Positions 44,245-53,102 of a DNA stretch of 64,000 bases are shown here, piece after piece. The notes below the pieces were generated by a model. It saw only the letters and a list, made by a program, of their open reading frames with translations. It was not told the origin of the DNA and ran no database searches. A program made the translations under genes and the position numbers. Positions within the stretch are counted from its first letter, which is position 1, and every line of letters begins with the position of its first letter. The stretch covers positions 2,046,001 through 2,110,000 of the forward strand of contig LR632930.1 of NCBI GenBank assembly GCA_902167325.1, written 5' to 3'. The DNA comes from Chitinophaga pinensis (GTDB taxonomy: Bacteria; Bacteroidota; Bacteroidia; Chitinophagales; Chitinophagaceae).

Positions 44245-45285
44245 ATGAAAGAACAGAAAGGCCAGGAAATGAAACGGTTATCCCTGAAAGATGTGGCCCG
44301 CATGGCGGGTGTTGCTCCATCTACAGTGTCGTTTGTCCTCAACGGTAAAGCGCGGCAGATGCGCATCAGCGAAGAACTTGCTGAGAAAGTGATGGCCGTG
44401 GTGAAGAAGACCGGCTATCAGCCTCATTCTGTAGCTGTTAACCTCCGTACAGGCCAATCCAAAACCCTCGGTTTAATGGTGGAAAGCATCTCCGGCAGCT
44501 TCTTTGCGGCGCTGGCGCGGGTGATAGAATCGGAAGCAGACCGGTACGGATACCATATCGTTTATTGCAGCACAGAAAATAATGCACAGAAAGGCGGAGA
44601 GCTCATCAAAATGCTGAGCCGCCAGCAGGTAGACGGGTACCTGATTACACCGGCAGCCGGAATGGAGAAAGATATTCAGCAACTGATAGCACACAAACGC
44701 CCGCTGGTACTGATGGACAGTTACTTTCCCGATGTAGCCGCACCACATGTGCTGATCGATAACTTCGGTGGGGTGAAGCAGGGGATGGAACACCTCATTG
44801 ACCGCGGTTCTAAACAGATCGGATTTGTGACAGTGGATATGAACCTGGTGCAGATGCAGGAGCGTATGAAAGGATATAAAGAAACCCTGCGTAGCCATAG
44901 CATACCTGTTAAGAACAAGCTTATTCTTGAGCTTCCGTATGATGGAGACAAGGAAGCATCTGTGCGTAAGATCCGTCAGTTCATACAATCCAATAAAGGG
45001 CTGGATGCATTGTTCTTCGCGACCAACTATCTGGGGATACTCGGACTGGAATGCATCGCAGGACTCGGCCTTAAAATTCCGGATGATTTAGCAATGGTTT
45101 GTTTCGATGATCATGACATATTCCGTTTGTACCCTCCCGGCATTACCGTGGTGCAGCAGCCAATAGACGAAATCGCGAAAACGGCGATGCAACTTCTGAT
45201 GAATCAATTGGATAAAAGTCAGCGGGCACTGCGTAAAACAAAACTTGAGCTGCCGGGCAAATTCATCAAAAGAGGTTCCTCCTGA
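44245..45285 (+). CDS. LacI-family regulator of the mannan locus
   Basis: A 346-residue regulator; an alternative start at 44269 (MKRLSLKDVARMAG) would remove 8 residues. The helix-turn-helix is LSLKDVARMAGVAPSTVSFV and the hinge helix is PHSVAVNLRTGQSKT. A sugar-binding effector domain follows. It lies directly upstream of the susC promoter. Four CG-centred sites of a GCTAAATCGATTTWGC type precede the susC, GH92-1 and GH92-2 genes and are the likely targets. Confidence 0.93.
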   Translation: MKEQKGQEMKRLSLKDVARMAGVAPSTVSFVLNGKARQMRISEELAEKVMAVVKKTGYQPHSVAVNLRTGQSKTLGLMVESISGSFFAALARVIESEADRYGYHIVYCSTENNAQKGGELIKMLSRQQVDGYLITPAAGMEKDIQQLIAHKRPLVLMDSYFPDVAAPHVLIDNFGGVKQGMEHLIDRGSKQIGFVTVDMNLVQMQERMKGYKETLRSHSIPVKNKLILELPYDGDKEASVRKIRQFIQSNKGLDALFFATNYLGILGLECIAGLGLKIPDDLAMVCFDDHDIFRLYPPGITVVQQPIDEIAKTAMQLLMNQLDKSQRALRKTKLELPGKFIKRGSS

Positions 45286-45292
45286 TGCAGCT

Positions 45293-45311
45293 ATTTCTCA
45301 GTCTGAGAAAT
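45293..45311. promoter_or_regulatory. Perfect 19-bp palindrome upstream of the susC promoter
   Basis: ATTTCTCAG-T-CTGAGAAAT is an exact inverted repeat with a single central base, 8 bases after the regulator's stop codon and 13 bases before the -33 element. The one-base loop is too tight for an RNA hairpin, so a dimeric protein-binding site is more likely. Confidence 0.6.
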
Positions 45312-45324
45312 CCTTCAAAAAATT

Positions 45325-45354
45325 TTTGTTTCCAAATAATATATTCTACATTTA
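45325..45354 (+). promoter_or_regulatory. Putative Bacteroidota-type promoter of susC
   Basis: TTTG at 45325 and TACATTTA at 45347 are separated by 18 bases, close to the TTTG / TAnnTTTG consensus of Bacteroidota sigma-A. The start of transcription would fall near 45360, giving a leader of about 650 bases. Confidence 0.55.
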
Positions 45355-45393
45355 CGGCGTGCCTCGTAATAAGGCCTTTTTTTAAAACCCTTT

Positions 45394-45409
45394 GCTAAAT
45401 CGATTTTGC
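45394..45409. promoter_or_regulatory. Putative operator 1 of the mannan locus
   Basis: GCTAAATCGATTTTGC is a near-perfect CG-centred palindrome about 35 bases downstream of the predicted start point, suited to blocking elongation or early initiation by a LacI-family protein. Confidence 0.65.
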
Positions 45410-45481
45410 TGTTTAGCATTGGACATTTTAAGCAGAAGATCTGAAGCGGGGCAGAACCTGACAATGAATGTAACAGCACAG

Positions 45482-45507
45482 GCATGCGGGCAGCTGCTGC
45501 CCGATGC
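45482..45507 (+). other. Strong hairpin in the susC leader
   Basis: GCAT-g-CGGGCAG pairs with CTGCCCG-ATGC around CTG: 11 base pairs with one bulged base. No T-run follows. It is part of the 45286-46011 leader, which has no supportable gene. Confidence 0.55.
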
Positions 45508-45755
45508 ATGAACCAAAATTCTGCGAGCGCTTATGAAGAAAAATGGCCGTGCCATTTCAGGACTATTTAGGTGAACGAATATTTTTCTTAATACGAACGA
45601 CTCAATCACTGGTAACACACGGGAGGAATTGCTGCTTCAAAATTTCTGCACGGCATTCTCTTATTGTAAAACTCAATTTCACAAATCGATGACGAATTAG
45701 CCAACTGGTATTCCCAGGATGCCATCCCCTAGAAACATCGCCCTTCTGACCTATT

Positions 45756-45771
45756 GCTAAATCGATTTAAC
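45756..45771. promoter_or_regulatory. Putative operator 2 of the mannan locus
   Basis: GCTAAATCGATTTAAC, CG-centred and matching operator 1 in the left arm. It lies about 240 bases before susC and 30 bases before the hairpin array. Confidence 0.65.
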
Positions 45772-45800
45772 ACAGCCTTTAACAGCTGCGTAAGCCGGTT

Positions 45801-45990
45801 TATTGCCCATGAAAATTATCCCTGCATAAGGGATATGGCAACGTATTGCCTGTGATAAAAGCACCTGCATAAGGAGCACGGGATACTATTGCCCATGAAA
45901 ATCGTCCCCGTATAAGGGACATGGCAAACTATTGCCCGTAAAAAAATAGTCCCGCAAACGGGACCTGGCAGCTTATTGCCCGCATTTTCT
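45801..45990 (+). repeat. 43-bp tandem hairpin-forming repeats in the susC leader
   Basis: Units begin TATTGCC at 45801, 45844, 45887, 45930 and 45974 (the last partial), so the period is 43, 43, 43 and 44 bases. Units 1, 3 and 4 form a nested stem: TTGCC with GGCAA (shortened in unit 4) outside, and inside ATCCC/GGGAT (unit 1), GTCCC/GGGAC (unit 3) or GTCCCG/CGGGAC (unit 4). Pairing is kept despite base changes. Units 1-3 also carry a six-codon frame at the same offset (8 bases), for example ATG AAA ATT ATC CCT GCA TAA. Confidence 0.85.
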
Positions 45991-46011
45991 TAACCAAATC
46001 AATACATTACA

Positions 46012-48957
46012 ATGAACACCGCATCCACGTTTTCCAGGCGTGTAGGCTGGATGAGCGTTTTACTCGCGCTCTTCTGCTCCGTGGCATTCTCCCAGTCCAG
46101 AACCATCAGGGGGAAAGTAACGGATGCCCGCGACAACACGCCCCTTCCCGGCGTTACCGTGAAAATAGTAAAAGCTGCTGCCGGTACTGTTACCGGTACA
46201 GACGGTACCTATTCCATCTCCGTACCTGCCGGCAATACGCAACTCGAATACAGCTTTATCGGATATGAAACGCTGACTGTATCCGCCGGCTCCGACGGCA
46301 CCCTCAACATCTCTCTCCCGCTTTCTTCCAAAAACCTGGAAGATGTGGTAGTAGTAGGGTATGGCACACTGAAGAAGAAAGAAATCACCAGCGCCGTAAC
46401 ATCCCTCAGACCTGAAAATTTTAACGCCGGCGTTGCCCGCTCACCCATGGATCTCATTCAGGGTAAAGTACCCGGCCTCAGCATCACCCGCGCTAACGGA
46501 AATAACCCCAACAGCGGCGCCACTTTCCAGATGCGTGGCATCACTTCCCTCAGTGGCTCCAGAGACCCGCTTATCGTGATCGACGGTGTACCCGGCGGTA
46601 ACCTCGACCTCCTCATGCAGGACGATATCGCTTCCATCGACGTACTCCGCGACGGCTCCGCCGCTGCCATCTATGGCACCCGCGGTAATGGCGGCGTTAT
46701 TCTTATCACCACCAAAAGAGGCCGCACCGGTGAGCCGCAGTTTAATTTATCTACTGCAGTGCAGCGCGACTACGTAGCTAAAAAGCCACGTTACCTCACG
46801 GCAGACGAGTTCAGGAAAGTAGCACCCAGCTACGACGAAGGCAGCAATACCGATGTATACGATATGCTGATCAACAATGGAAATCTTTCCCAGTACTACA
46901 CGCTGAGCGCAAGTGGTGGTACCGATAAGGGCAATTACCGCGCGGCAATGTATTACAATAAGGGCGAAGGCATCGCCAAACGCAACTCGCGTGATCAATA
47001 CGGCGGACGGCTGAACATCAATTCCACCGGCCTTAAAGGCAGGCTCACCCTCCAGTCCAACCTCGCCATCAATTTCAACAAAGCAGACCTGCTCGGCGGT
47101 AACAACGGTGACTTCGAACAGGCAGTGCAACGTAATCCCACATCCCCGCTCATGAAAGATGGCAAGTACGTAAACCCCAACGGGTACAACGTATACAATC
47201 CCATTGGCAGGCTGGAACAGGAGCTTTCTTACCGGGACCAGCAATCCCTTCAGGGTGATGCGAAGGTGAGCCTTGAACTGGTGAAAGATCTCCGGGCTTC
47301 CGTGTTCGGCGGCATCTCCCGGAATACCTACAACGATCGTCAGTTCCGTACCAAAGATTCGAAATCGTCGCAGGATTCGTATGAAGGCAGGGGATATGCT
47401 TACAAAGGCAACTTCATGATGCTGGAGAAAACGCTGGACCTCACACTCGATTACGTAAAAACCATCAACGACAAACATCGCATTACTGCAGTGGGTGGCT
47501 ACAGTTACTTCTTCAGCACCACAGAAACCTATAACATGAACAACTCCGGCTTCCTGACCGATGGTTTCCAGGACTGGAATATGGGCAATGGTTTGTTCCT
47601 TCGCGAAGGCAAGGCCGGTATGGGCAGCTATAAGAGTGAATACGCACTTGTTGCTTTCTTTGGCCGTGTAAACTACTCTTTCAACGATCGCTTCTTTGCA
47701 CAGGGCATCTTCCGGTACGAGGGTTCCACCAAGTTTGGGGTGAATAATAAATGGGCGCCATTCCCTGCCTTCTCCGCAGGCTGGAACCTGCATGAGGAAA
47801 GCTTTGTGAAGAACCTGAGCTGGATAGATCAGCTGAAACTGCGCGTAGGATATGGTGAAACCGGCAACTCCGGATTCTCTTCCTACAACTCCCTCATCCT
47901 CCTCAGCACCGGCGGGGCTTATCCGTTGGACGGGCAGTATCCTGAAACTGTTGGCCCTTCCCGCAACCCCAACCCCGATCTGCAATGGGAGAAGAAGAAA
48001 GAACTAAACGCAGGTCTCGACTTCTCACTGGTTAAAGGCAGGCTGAGCGGCTCGTTCGATGTGTATAACCGCGCCACATCTTCCCTCGCTACCAACTATG
48101 ACGTATCGTTGCCATCCAACGTTACCAGCCAAACCATGCTCAACATCGGAACGATCAATAACAAGGGCTTCGAGATTGTACTGAGTGGAGTGCCTGTAGA
48201 CAAGAAGAATTTTACTTACAGCACAGACATTACCTTCAACCGTCAGCAGAATGAAATGACCCGCATTTCCGGAACAATGAAAGGGAACCAGTACCGGTTG
48301 GAAAGGCTGACCTTCGGCGATCTGCCATCTCCCGGTGCGCTCGGTCCTGCCATCCGTGTGGTGGAAGGCGGTGCCCTTGGTAACTTCTACGGCAAACGCT
48401 TTGCAGGTTTTACCGACAACGGCGATTTCCTCTTCTACAAAAAAGATGGCAGCAAGGCAGTGGCCGGTGATATCAAGGAAGAAGACCTGGCCATCATTGG
48501 CAATGGTGTTCCCAAAATGATGTTCTCCTGGAATAACAATCTCCGTTACAAGAACTGGGACCTGTCAATTTTCTGGAGAGGTAAACTGGGTGTGGATCTC
48601 CTGAACCTGCAGGATATGTATTTCGGTAATCGTAAATGGCTGCCCAATAACCTGCTGATGGTGGCGCTTACCAAACACGGCAAGCTCAATGCTGCCCCGC
48701 AGTATTCCGATTATTACCTCGAACCGGGTGGCTTCGTGAAGCTGGATAACGTGACGCTTGCTTACCGCTTTCCCATTAAATCGGAGTATGTCCGTAACCT
48801 CCGTGCGTATGTGACCGGGAGGAACCTGGCTACCATCACCAAATACTCCGGCATGGATCCCGAGCTGCAGGATAACGGTTTGACCACAGGTATCGATAAC
48901 AGAGGGTTTTATCCCCGCACACGTTCGTTTACGGTAGGGATTACCATGGGCTTCTAA
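46012..48957 (+). CDS. SusC/RagA-family TonB-dependent outer membrane transporter
   Basis: A 981-residue outer-membrane receptor that imports oligosaccharides with its SusD partner. A signal peptide ends near residue 27 (CSVAFSQ). A carboxypeptidase-regulatory-like domain spans about 30-110, and DVVVVGYG (111-118) marks the TonB-box region characteristic of SusC proteins. The plug domain (VIDGVPGGNLDLL, DVLRDGSAAAIYGTRGNGGV) and a 22-strand-type barrel ending in an aromatic-rich strand (FTVGITMGF) follow. No STN domain. By context the ligand is probably an alpha-mannan or N-glycan fragment. Confidence 0.95.
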   Translation: MNTASTFSRRVGWMSVLLALFCSVAFSQSRTIRGKVTDARDNTPLPGVTVKIVKAAAGTVTGTDGTYSISVPAGNTQLEYSFIGYETLTVSAGSDGTLNISLPLSSKNLEDVVVVGYGTLKKKEITSAVTSLRPENFNAGVARSPMDLIQGKVPGLSITRANGNNPNSGATFQMRGITSLSGSRDPLIVIDGVPGGNLDLLMQDDIASIDVLRDGSAAAIYGTRGNGGVILITTKRGRTGEPQFNLSTAVQRDYVAKKPRYLTADEFRKVAPSYDEGSNTDVYDMLINNGNLSQYYTLSASGGTDKGNYRAAMYYNKGEGIAKRNSRDQYGGRLNINSTGLKGRLTLQSNLAINFNKADLLGGNNGDFEQAVQRNPTSPLMKDGKYVNPNGYNVYNPIGRLEQELSYRDQQSLQGDAKVSLELVKDLRASVFGGISRNTYNDRQFRTKDSKSSQDSYEGRGYAYKGNFMMLEKTLDLTLDYVKTINDKHRITAVGGYSYFFSTTETYNMNNSGFLTDGFQDWNMGNGLFLREGKAGMGSYKSEYALVAFFGRVNYSFNDRFFAQGIFRYEGSTKFGVNNKWAPFPAFSAGWNLHEESFVKNLSWIDQLKLRVGYGETGNSGFSSYNSLILLSTGGAYPLDGQYPETVGPSRNPNPDLQWEKKKELNAGLDFSLVKGRLSGSFDVYNRATSSLATNYDVSLPSNVTSQTMLNIGTINNKGFEIVLSGVPVDKKNFTYSTDITFNRQQNEMTRISGTMKGNQYRLERLTFGDLPSPGALGPAIRVVEGGALGNFYGKRFAGFTDNGDFLFYKKDGSKAVAGDIKEEDLAIIGNGVPKMMFSWNNNLRYKNWDLSIFWRGKLGVDLLNLQDMYFGNRKWLPNNLLMVALTKHGKLNAAPQYSDYYLEPGGFVKLDNVTLAYRFPIKSEYVRNLRAYVTGRNLATITKYSGMDPELQDNGLTTGIDNRGFYPRTRSFTVGITMGF

Positions 48958-48982
48958 TTTTAACCGCTAACTGAAAAATTTT

Positions 48983-50617
48983 ATGCAAAAGAAACATATG
49001 GTGCTGGGGCTCACCGCATTGTTATGCGGAATCGTTTCCTGCACAAACCTCGATGAGAAAGTATATTCCGAACTGGTGGCGGAGTCTTATTATAACAACC
49101 GTACAGAAGTAATGACGGCAGTGCTGCGCCCGTTTACCCATGCCAATGCCTGGGCTGCTCCTACAGGGCAGGTGGGTTACTGGCGTGTTAGCGAGCTTTC
49201 GGGTGATCAGCTGGCATGGCCGCAGAAAGGCATCCACGGCTTCGACGGGGGCCAATGGATCAGGCTGCATTATCATACCTGGACGGTGGAAGACGACATC
49301 GTATGGAACCCCTGGCGGCTCATATTCTGGGGCATCGGTTTTTGTAACAATACCATCTCCGACCTGGAGAAGCTTGACTTCAATAAAATAGGGATGACCG
49401 ATGCCGATAAGGCATCTATCATAGCAGAAACGAAGGCCCTCCGTGCCTGGCATTACCTGCGCCTGCTGGACCTTTACGGTAATATCCCCATTGTAACGCA
49501 GGTGGGAGAGCCAGCCAAACCGCATACCGCTTCCCGGAAGGAAGTGTGGGAGTTTGTTGAAAAGGAATTGCGGGAGAACGTGGAGAAGCTCCAGCCGCTG
49601 GGGCCTTCCATGGTAGGCCGTGTAAGCAAGGCTGCGGGTTACGCGATGCTGGCTGAATTGTATATCAATTCCCAGAAGTGGACAGGCGTAGTGAAGTGGG
49701 ATGAGTGTGTGGCTGCCTGTAATAAGATCATTAACGGGGAAGCCGGTAGCCTGAAGGGTGCTGCTCCTGCATTGGAAACAGATATTGTTAAACCTTTCAC
49801 AAATGTGAATCACACATCACCCGAAAACCTGTTCCAGATTGCCTATAACCAGACAAAAGGTAAATTCCGCTTCGGGTTCCATGGTGATATGTGGCATTAC
49901 GTTCAATGGCAGGCGTATAATGCGGTAGACCGCGGTAACAACGGTATTGTAGTGATCCCCAGTGCCTACGACGCTTTCGCCGATAATGACCTGCGGAAGA
50001 AAACCTGGATGCTGACCGATACCCTTAAAAAGCACCCCACCGTACGTGCAAACGAAGCAGATTCTGTGGTAATGGCTACGGAAGAATATAAAGGCAAACC
50101 GCTCGTATTTGTGAAAGAGATCCGCCGTAATTCCGAGGGCGAAACCGGTGCCGGAGGGATGACGAGAGGGGAGGAAAACAGTGGTGCCCGCTTTGCGAAG
50201 TACCTGCCCGGTACAAAAGATGATGCTGAATTCTGGAATAATGACTTCGTACTGTACCGCCTTGCGGAGATCGTTTTGTACAAGGCAGAAGCCATCATGC
50301 GGAAGAACGGAGGGGTTGCCAATGTAGAAGCCGTAACACTGGTAAATTCTGTCCGTCAAAGGGCCTTTACGCCAACTGATTGGACATCAGCTGCTTATAC
50401 AACCGTAACTTTAACTTTAGACGAACTTTTGGCGGAAAGAGGAAGGGAATTTATTTTTGAAGGGAAAAGACGCCAAGATTTGATTAGGTTTGGTAAATTT
50501 ACGTCCGCAACATGGTGGGACCATGCTGCGTCAAGCGCCAAAGCTGAATTGTTTCCGATACCGGCCCGCCAGATCAGGCTAAACCAGAATCTGAAACAGA
50601 ACGAAGGCTATAATTAG
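48983..50617 (+). CDS. SusD/RagB-family nutrient-binding lipoprotein
   Basis: A 544-residue surface lipoprotein that forms the lid of the SusC transporter. The lipobox is CGIVSC with Cys20. TPR-like helices include ETKALRAWHYLRLLDLYGNIPIV, the standard SusD signature (given here as a 20-residue-or-shorter fragment: ALRAWHYLRLLDLYGN). The C-terminus has the LLAERGREFIFEGKRRQDLI motif, also typical. It starts 25 bases after susC and is followed by a hairpin terminator. Confidence 0.95.
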   Translation: MQKKHMVLGLTALLCGIVSCTNLDEKVYSELVAESYYNNRTEVMTAVLRPFTHANAWAAPTGQVGYWRVSELSGDQLAWPQKGIHGFDGGQWIRLHYHTWTVEDDIVWNPWRLIFWGIGFCNNTISDLEKLDFNKIGMTDADKASIIAETKALRAWHYLRLLDLYGNIPIVTQVGEPAKPHTASRKEVWEFVEKELRENVEKLQPLGPSMVGRVSKAAGYAMLAELYINSQKWTGVVKWDECVAACNKIINGEAGSLKGAAPALETDIVKPFTNVNHTSPENLFQIAYNQTKGKFRFGFHGDMWHYVQWQAYNAVDRGNNGIVVIPSAYDAFADNDLRKKTWMLTDTLKKHPTVRANEADSVVMATEEYKGKPLVFVKEIRRNSEGETGAGGMTRGEENSGARFAKYLPGTKDDAEFWNNDFVLYRLAEIVLYKAEAIMRKNGGVANVEAVTLVNSVRQRAFTPTDWTSAAYTTVTLTLDELLAERGREFIFEGKRRQDLIRFGKFTSATWWDHAASSAKAELFPIPARQIRLNQNLKQNEGYN

Positions 50618-50668
50618 GCGTACATTAATAAGTGCTTATCATACAAACAATAAAGAGTAGCATCTAAC

Positions 50669-50698
50669 GGCTGGCCCATTCCTGGGCCGGCCCCCTTT
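50669..50698 (+). terminator. Terminator or attenuator after susD
   Basis: GGCTGGCCCA and TGGGCCGGCC pair with one mismatch around TTCC, followed by CCCTTTCTTT. The T-run is interrupted, so partial read-through into the GH92 gene is possible. Confidence 0.7.
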
Positions 50699-50702
50699 CT
50701 TT

Positions 50703-50718
50703 ACAAAATCGATTTTGC
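50703..50718. promoter_or_regulatory. Putative operator 3 of the mannan locus
   Basis: ACAAAATCGATTTTGC, CG-centred, sharing the right arm of operator 1. It ends 3 bases before the ATG of GH92-1, so a bound repressor would sit over the translation start region. Confidence 0.65.
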
Positions 50719-50721
50719 AAC

Positions 50722-53013
50722 ATGAATACATTTCGCTGGTGCCTTGTCGCATTATGTGCAGGCTTTCACGCAAACGCTCAGACCGTACAGAAGATCTCCG
50801 ATCCGGTAGAATGGGTAAACCCACTGATGGGTACAGATTCAAAAGGCAGTTTATCTAACGGTAACACCTACCCCGCCATTGCCACCCCATGGGGTATGAA
50901 TTTCTGGATGCCGCAAACCAACCAGAATGGTAACGGATGGGCCTATCAATACAGTGCCGATAAAATCCGTGGTTTCAAACAAACCCACCAGCCCTCCCCA
51001 TGGATCAATGACTATGGCCAGTTTTCCCTCATGCCCGTTACAGGCCGCATGAAATTTACGCAGGACGACCGCGCCAGCTGGTTCTCCCACAAAGCGGAAA
51101 CTGCCAAACCTTACTACTATAGTGTTTACCTCGCCGATGCGGATGTAACTACCGAGATAGCCCCCACAGAAAGGGCCGCCCAATTCCGGTTCACTTTCCC
51201 TAAAACCGACAGTGCCTTCGTGGTTATCGACGCATTCGACCATGGCAGCTATATAAAGATCATCCCCGCTGAAAGAAAGATCATCGGCTACTCCACCCGC
51301 AACAGCGGCGGTGTTCCTGAGAACTTTAAAAACTATTTCGTGCTCGAGTTCAGTAAGCCCTTTGCACTCGCCCATACCTGGGATGGTAACCGGCTCGCCA
51401 AAGACACACTCGAACTCAAAGCCGGTCATGCCGGAGCCATTATTGGCTTCGCCACCTCAAAAGGAGAGGTCGTGCATGTAAAAGCCGCATCTTCCTTTAT
51501 CAGTCACGAACAGGCCGCCCTCAACCTCCGCCGCGAAGTAGGGACCGATAATTTCGAGACCACCAAGCAGAAAGCCAAACAGGCATGGAACAAAGAACTT
51601 GGCCGCATTACCGTGGAAGGAGGAAGCTCCGACCAGGTACGTACCTTCTACTCCTGCCTCTACCGCACCCTGCTTTTCCCCCGCAAATTCTATGAGTATG
51701 ACGATCAGAACAAAATCGTGCATTATAGCCCTTACAACGGGCAGGTACTGCCCGGGTATATGTTTACGGATAACGGTTTCTGGGATACCTTCCGTGCTGT
51801 ATTCCCCTTCTATACCCTCATGTACCCCGAGCTGAACGGACAGATCATGGAAGGCCTTGCCAATACTTACAAGGAAAGTGGCTGGCTGCCTGAATGGGCA
51901 AGTCCCGGCCACCGCGACTGTATGATCGGTTCCAACTCTGCTTCCCTCATTGCCGACAGCTACCTCAAAGGCATCCGCGGTTACGACATTGAAACACTGT
52001 ATCAGGCACTGCTGAAGAACGCAGAGAATGAAGGGCCGCTTTCATCGGTTGGCCGTAAAGGCGTGAAATACTATAATGAACTCGGTTATGTGCCTTACGA
52101 TGTGGACGTAAACGAGAATGCTGCCCGTACACTCGAATATGCTTACGACGACTTTACCATCTATAAACTGGCGGTAGCCCTCAAGCGCCCTCAGGAAGAA
52201 ATAGAACGCTTCAAAAAACGCAGCCAGTACTTCCGTAACATCTTTGATCCGGAAACGAAGCTGATGCGTGGCAAAAATAAAGACGGTAAGTTCCAGGCGC
52301 CTTTCAATCCCTTTAAGTGGGGAGATGCTTTCACCGAAGGAAACAGCTGGCACTACACCTGGTCAGTATTCCATGATGTGGAAGGGCTGGCACGCCTCAT
52401 GGGCGGACGGAAACAGTTTTCGGAGATGCTCGATTCCGTGTTCGTAATGGCACCCGTGTATGATGAAAGCTATTACGGCTCCGTGATCCACGAGATCCGC
52501 GAGATGCAGATCGCTAATATGGGTCAGTATGCGCATGGGAACCAGCCCATTCAGCACATGATATACCTCTATAACTACGCTGGTCAGCCCTGGAAATCCC
52601 AGTACTGGGTTCGCCAGGTGATGGACCGCCTATATCATGCCGGACCCGATGGGTATTGTGGGGATGAAGATAACGGGCAAACCTCGGCTTGGTATGTGTT
52701 TTCGGCGATGGGCTTCTACCCCGTGTGCCCCGGCACCGACCAGTATGTATTGGGCGCGCCCCTCTTTCCGAAAATGACGGTAACGTTGGAAAACGGGAAG
52801 AAGCTCGTGATTGAAGCACCCGGCAACAGTAAATCGAATGTGTATACCCAAAGCATCTCACTGAACGGGAAACCGTTCAATGCAAACTGGATCAGCCATT
52901 CGGCTATCCAGCAGGGCGGAACCATGAAAGTGGTGATGGGGAAAGAACCTAATAAACAAAGGGGCACAAACGAAACTGCATTTCCTTATTCGTTCACAAC
53001 TGCTGGAAAATAA
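50722..53013 (+). CDS. GH92 family glycoside hydrolase (exo-alpha-mannosidase)
   Basis: A 763-residue exported enzyme (signal ending GFHANAQ near residue 20). GH92 enzymes are calcium-dependent inverting exo-alpha-mannosidases. The N-terminal beta domain begins with VNPLMGTDSKGSLSNGNTYP. The (alpha/alpha)6 domain contains YAHGNQPIQHMIYLYNYAG and GDEDNGQTSAWYVFSAMGF, which hold the acid and base regions of the family. It removes terminal mannose from yeast mannan or N-glycans; the linkage preference cannot be read. It follows susD after 104 bases and has its own operator. Confidence 0.94.
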   Translation: MNTFRWCLVALCAGFHANAQTVQKISDPVEWVNPLMGTDSKGSLSNGNTYPAIATPWGMNFWMPQTNQNGNGWAYQYSADKIRGFKQTHQPSPWINDYGQFSLMPVTGRMKFTQDDRASWFSHKAETAKPYYYSVYLADADVTTEIAPTERAAQFRFTFPKTDSAFVVIDAFDHGSYIKIIPAERKIIGYSTRNSGGVPENFKNYFVLEFSKPFALAHTWDGNRLAKDTLELKAGHAGAIIGFATSKGEVVHVKAASSFISHEQAALNLRREVGTDNFETTKQKAKQAWNKELGRITVEGGSSDQVRTFYSCLYRTLLFPRKFYEYDDQNKIVHYSPYNGQVLPGYMFTDNGFWDTFRAVFPFYTLMYPELNGQIMEGLANTYKESGWLPEWASPGHRDCMIGSNSASLIADSYLKGIRGYDIETLYQALLKNAENEGPLSSVGRKGVKYYNELGYVPYDVDVNENAARTLEYAYDDFTIYKLAVALKRPQEEIERFKKRSQYFRNIFDPETKLMRGKNKDGKFQAPFNPFKWGDAFTEGNSWHYTWSVFHDVEGLARLMGGRKQFSEMLDSVFVMAPVYDESYYGSVIHEIREMQIANMGQYAHGNQPIQHMIYLYNYAGQPWKSQYWVRQVMDRLYHAGPDGYCGDEDNGQTSAWYVFSAMGFYPVCPGTDQYVLGAPLFPKMTVTLENGKKLVIEAPGNSKSNVYTQSISLNGKPFNANWISHSAIQQGGTMKVVMGKEPNKQRGTNETAFPYSFTTAGK

Positions 53014-53072
53014 CTATAAAGATCCTGGAATAGTAGCACTAGATGCTATTTCATTGTTCACTGTAAATTTCG

Positions 53073-53100
53073 CATCCCGGTTCTCCGGGATGTTTTTTTT
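53073..53100 (+). terminator. Terminator of GH92-1
   Basis: CATCCCGG and CCGGGATG form a perfect 8-bp stem with a TTCT loop and eight T residues. It is located between convergent genes and acts on the plus strand. Confidence 0.93.
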
Positions 53101-53102
53101 GC

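Noticed and set aside
45382..45618. Small minus-strand gene in the susC leader
   Set aside because: The 78-codon frame has no start signal or family likeness and covers operator 1 and the hairpin.
45684..45695. AAATCGATGA as a fifth mannan-locus operator
   Set aside because: Only one half-site matches; the other arm is not symmetric.
45801..45990. CRISPR array
   Set aside because: The period is regular, but the whole unit is repeated, there are no unique spacers, and no cas genes are near.
46747..47985. 412-codon open frame on the minus strand inside susC
   Set aside because: A shadow of the SusC coding frame, with no start context and low-complexity composition.
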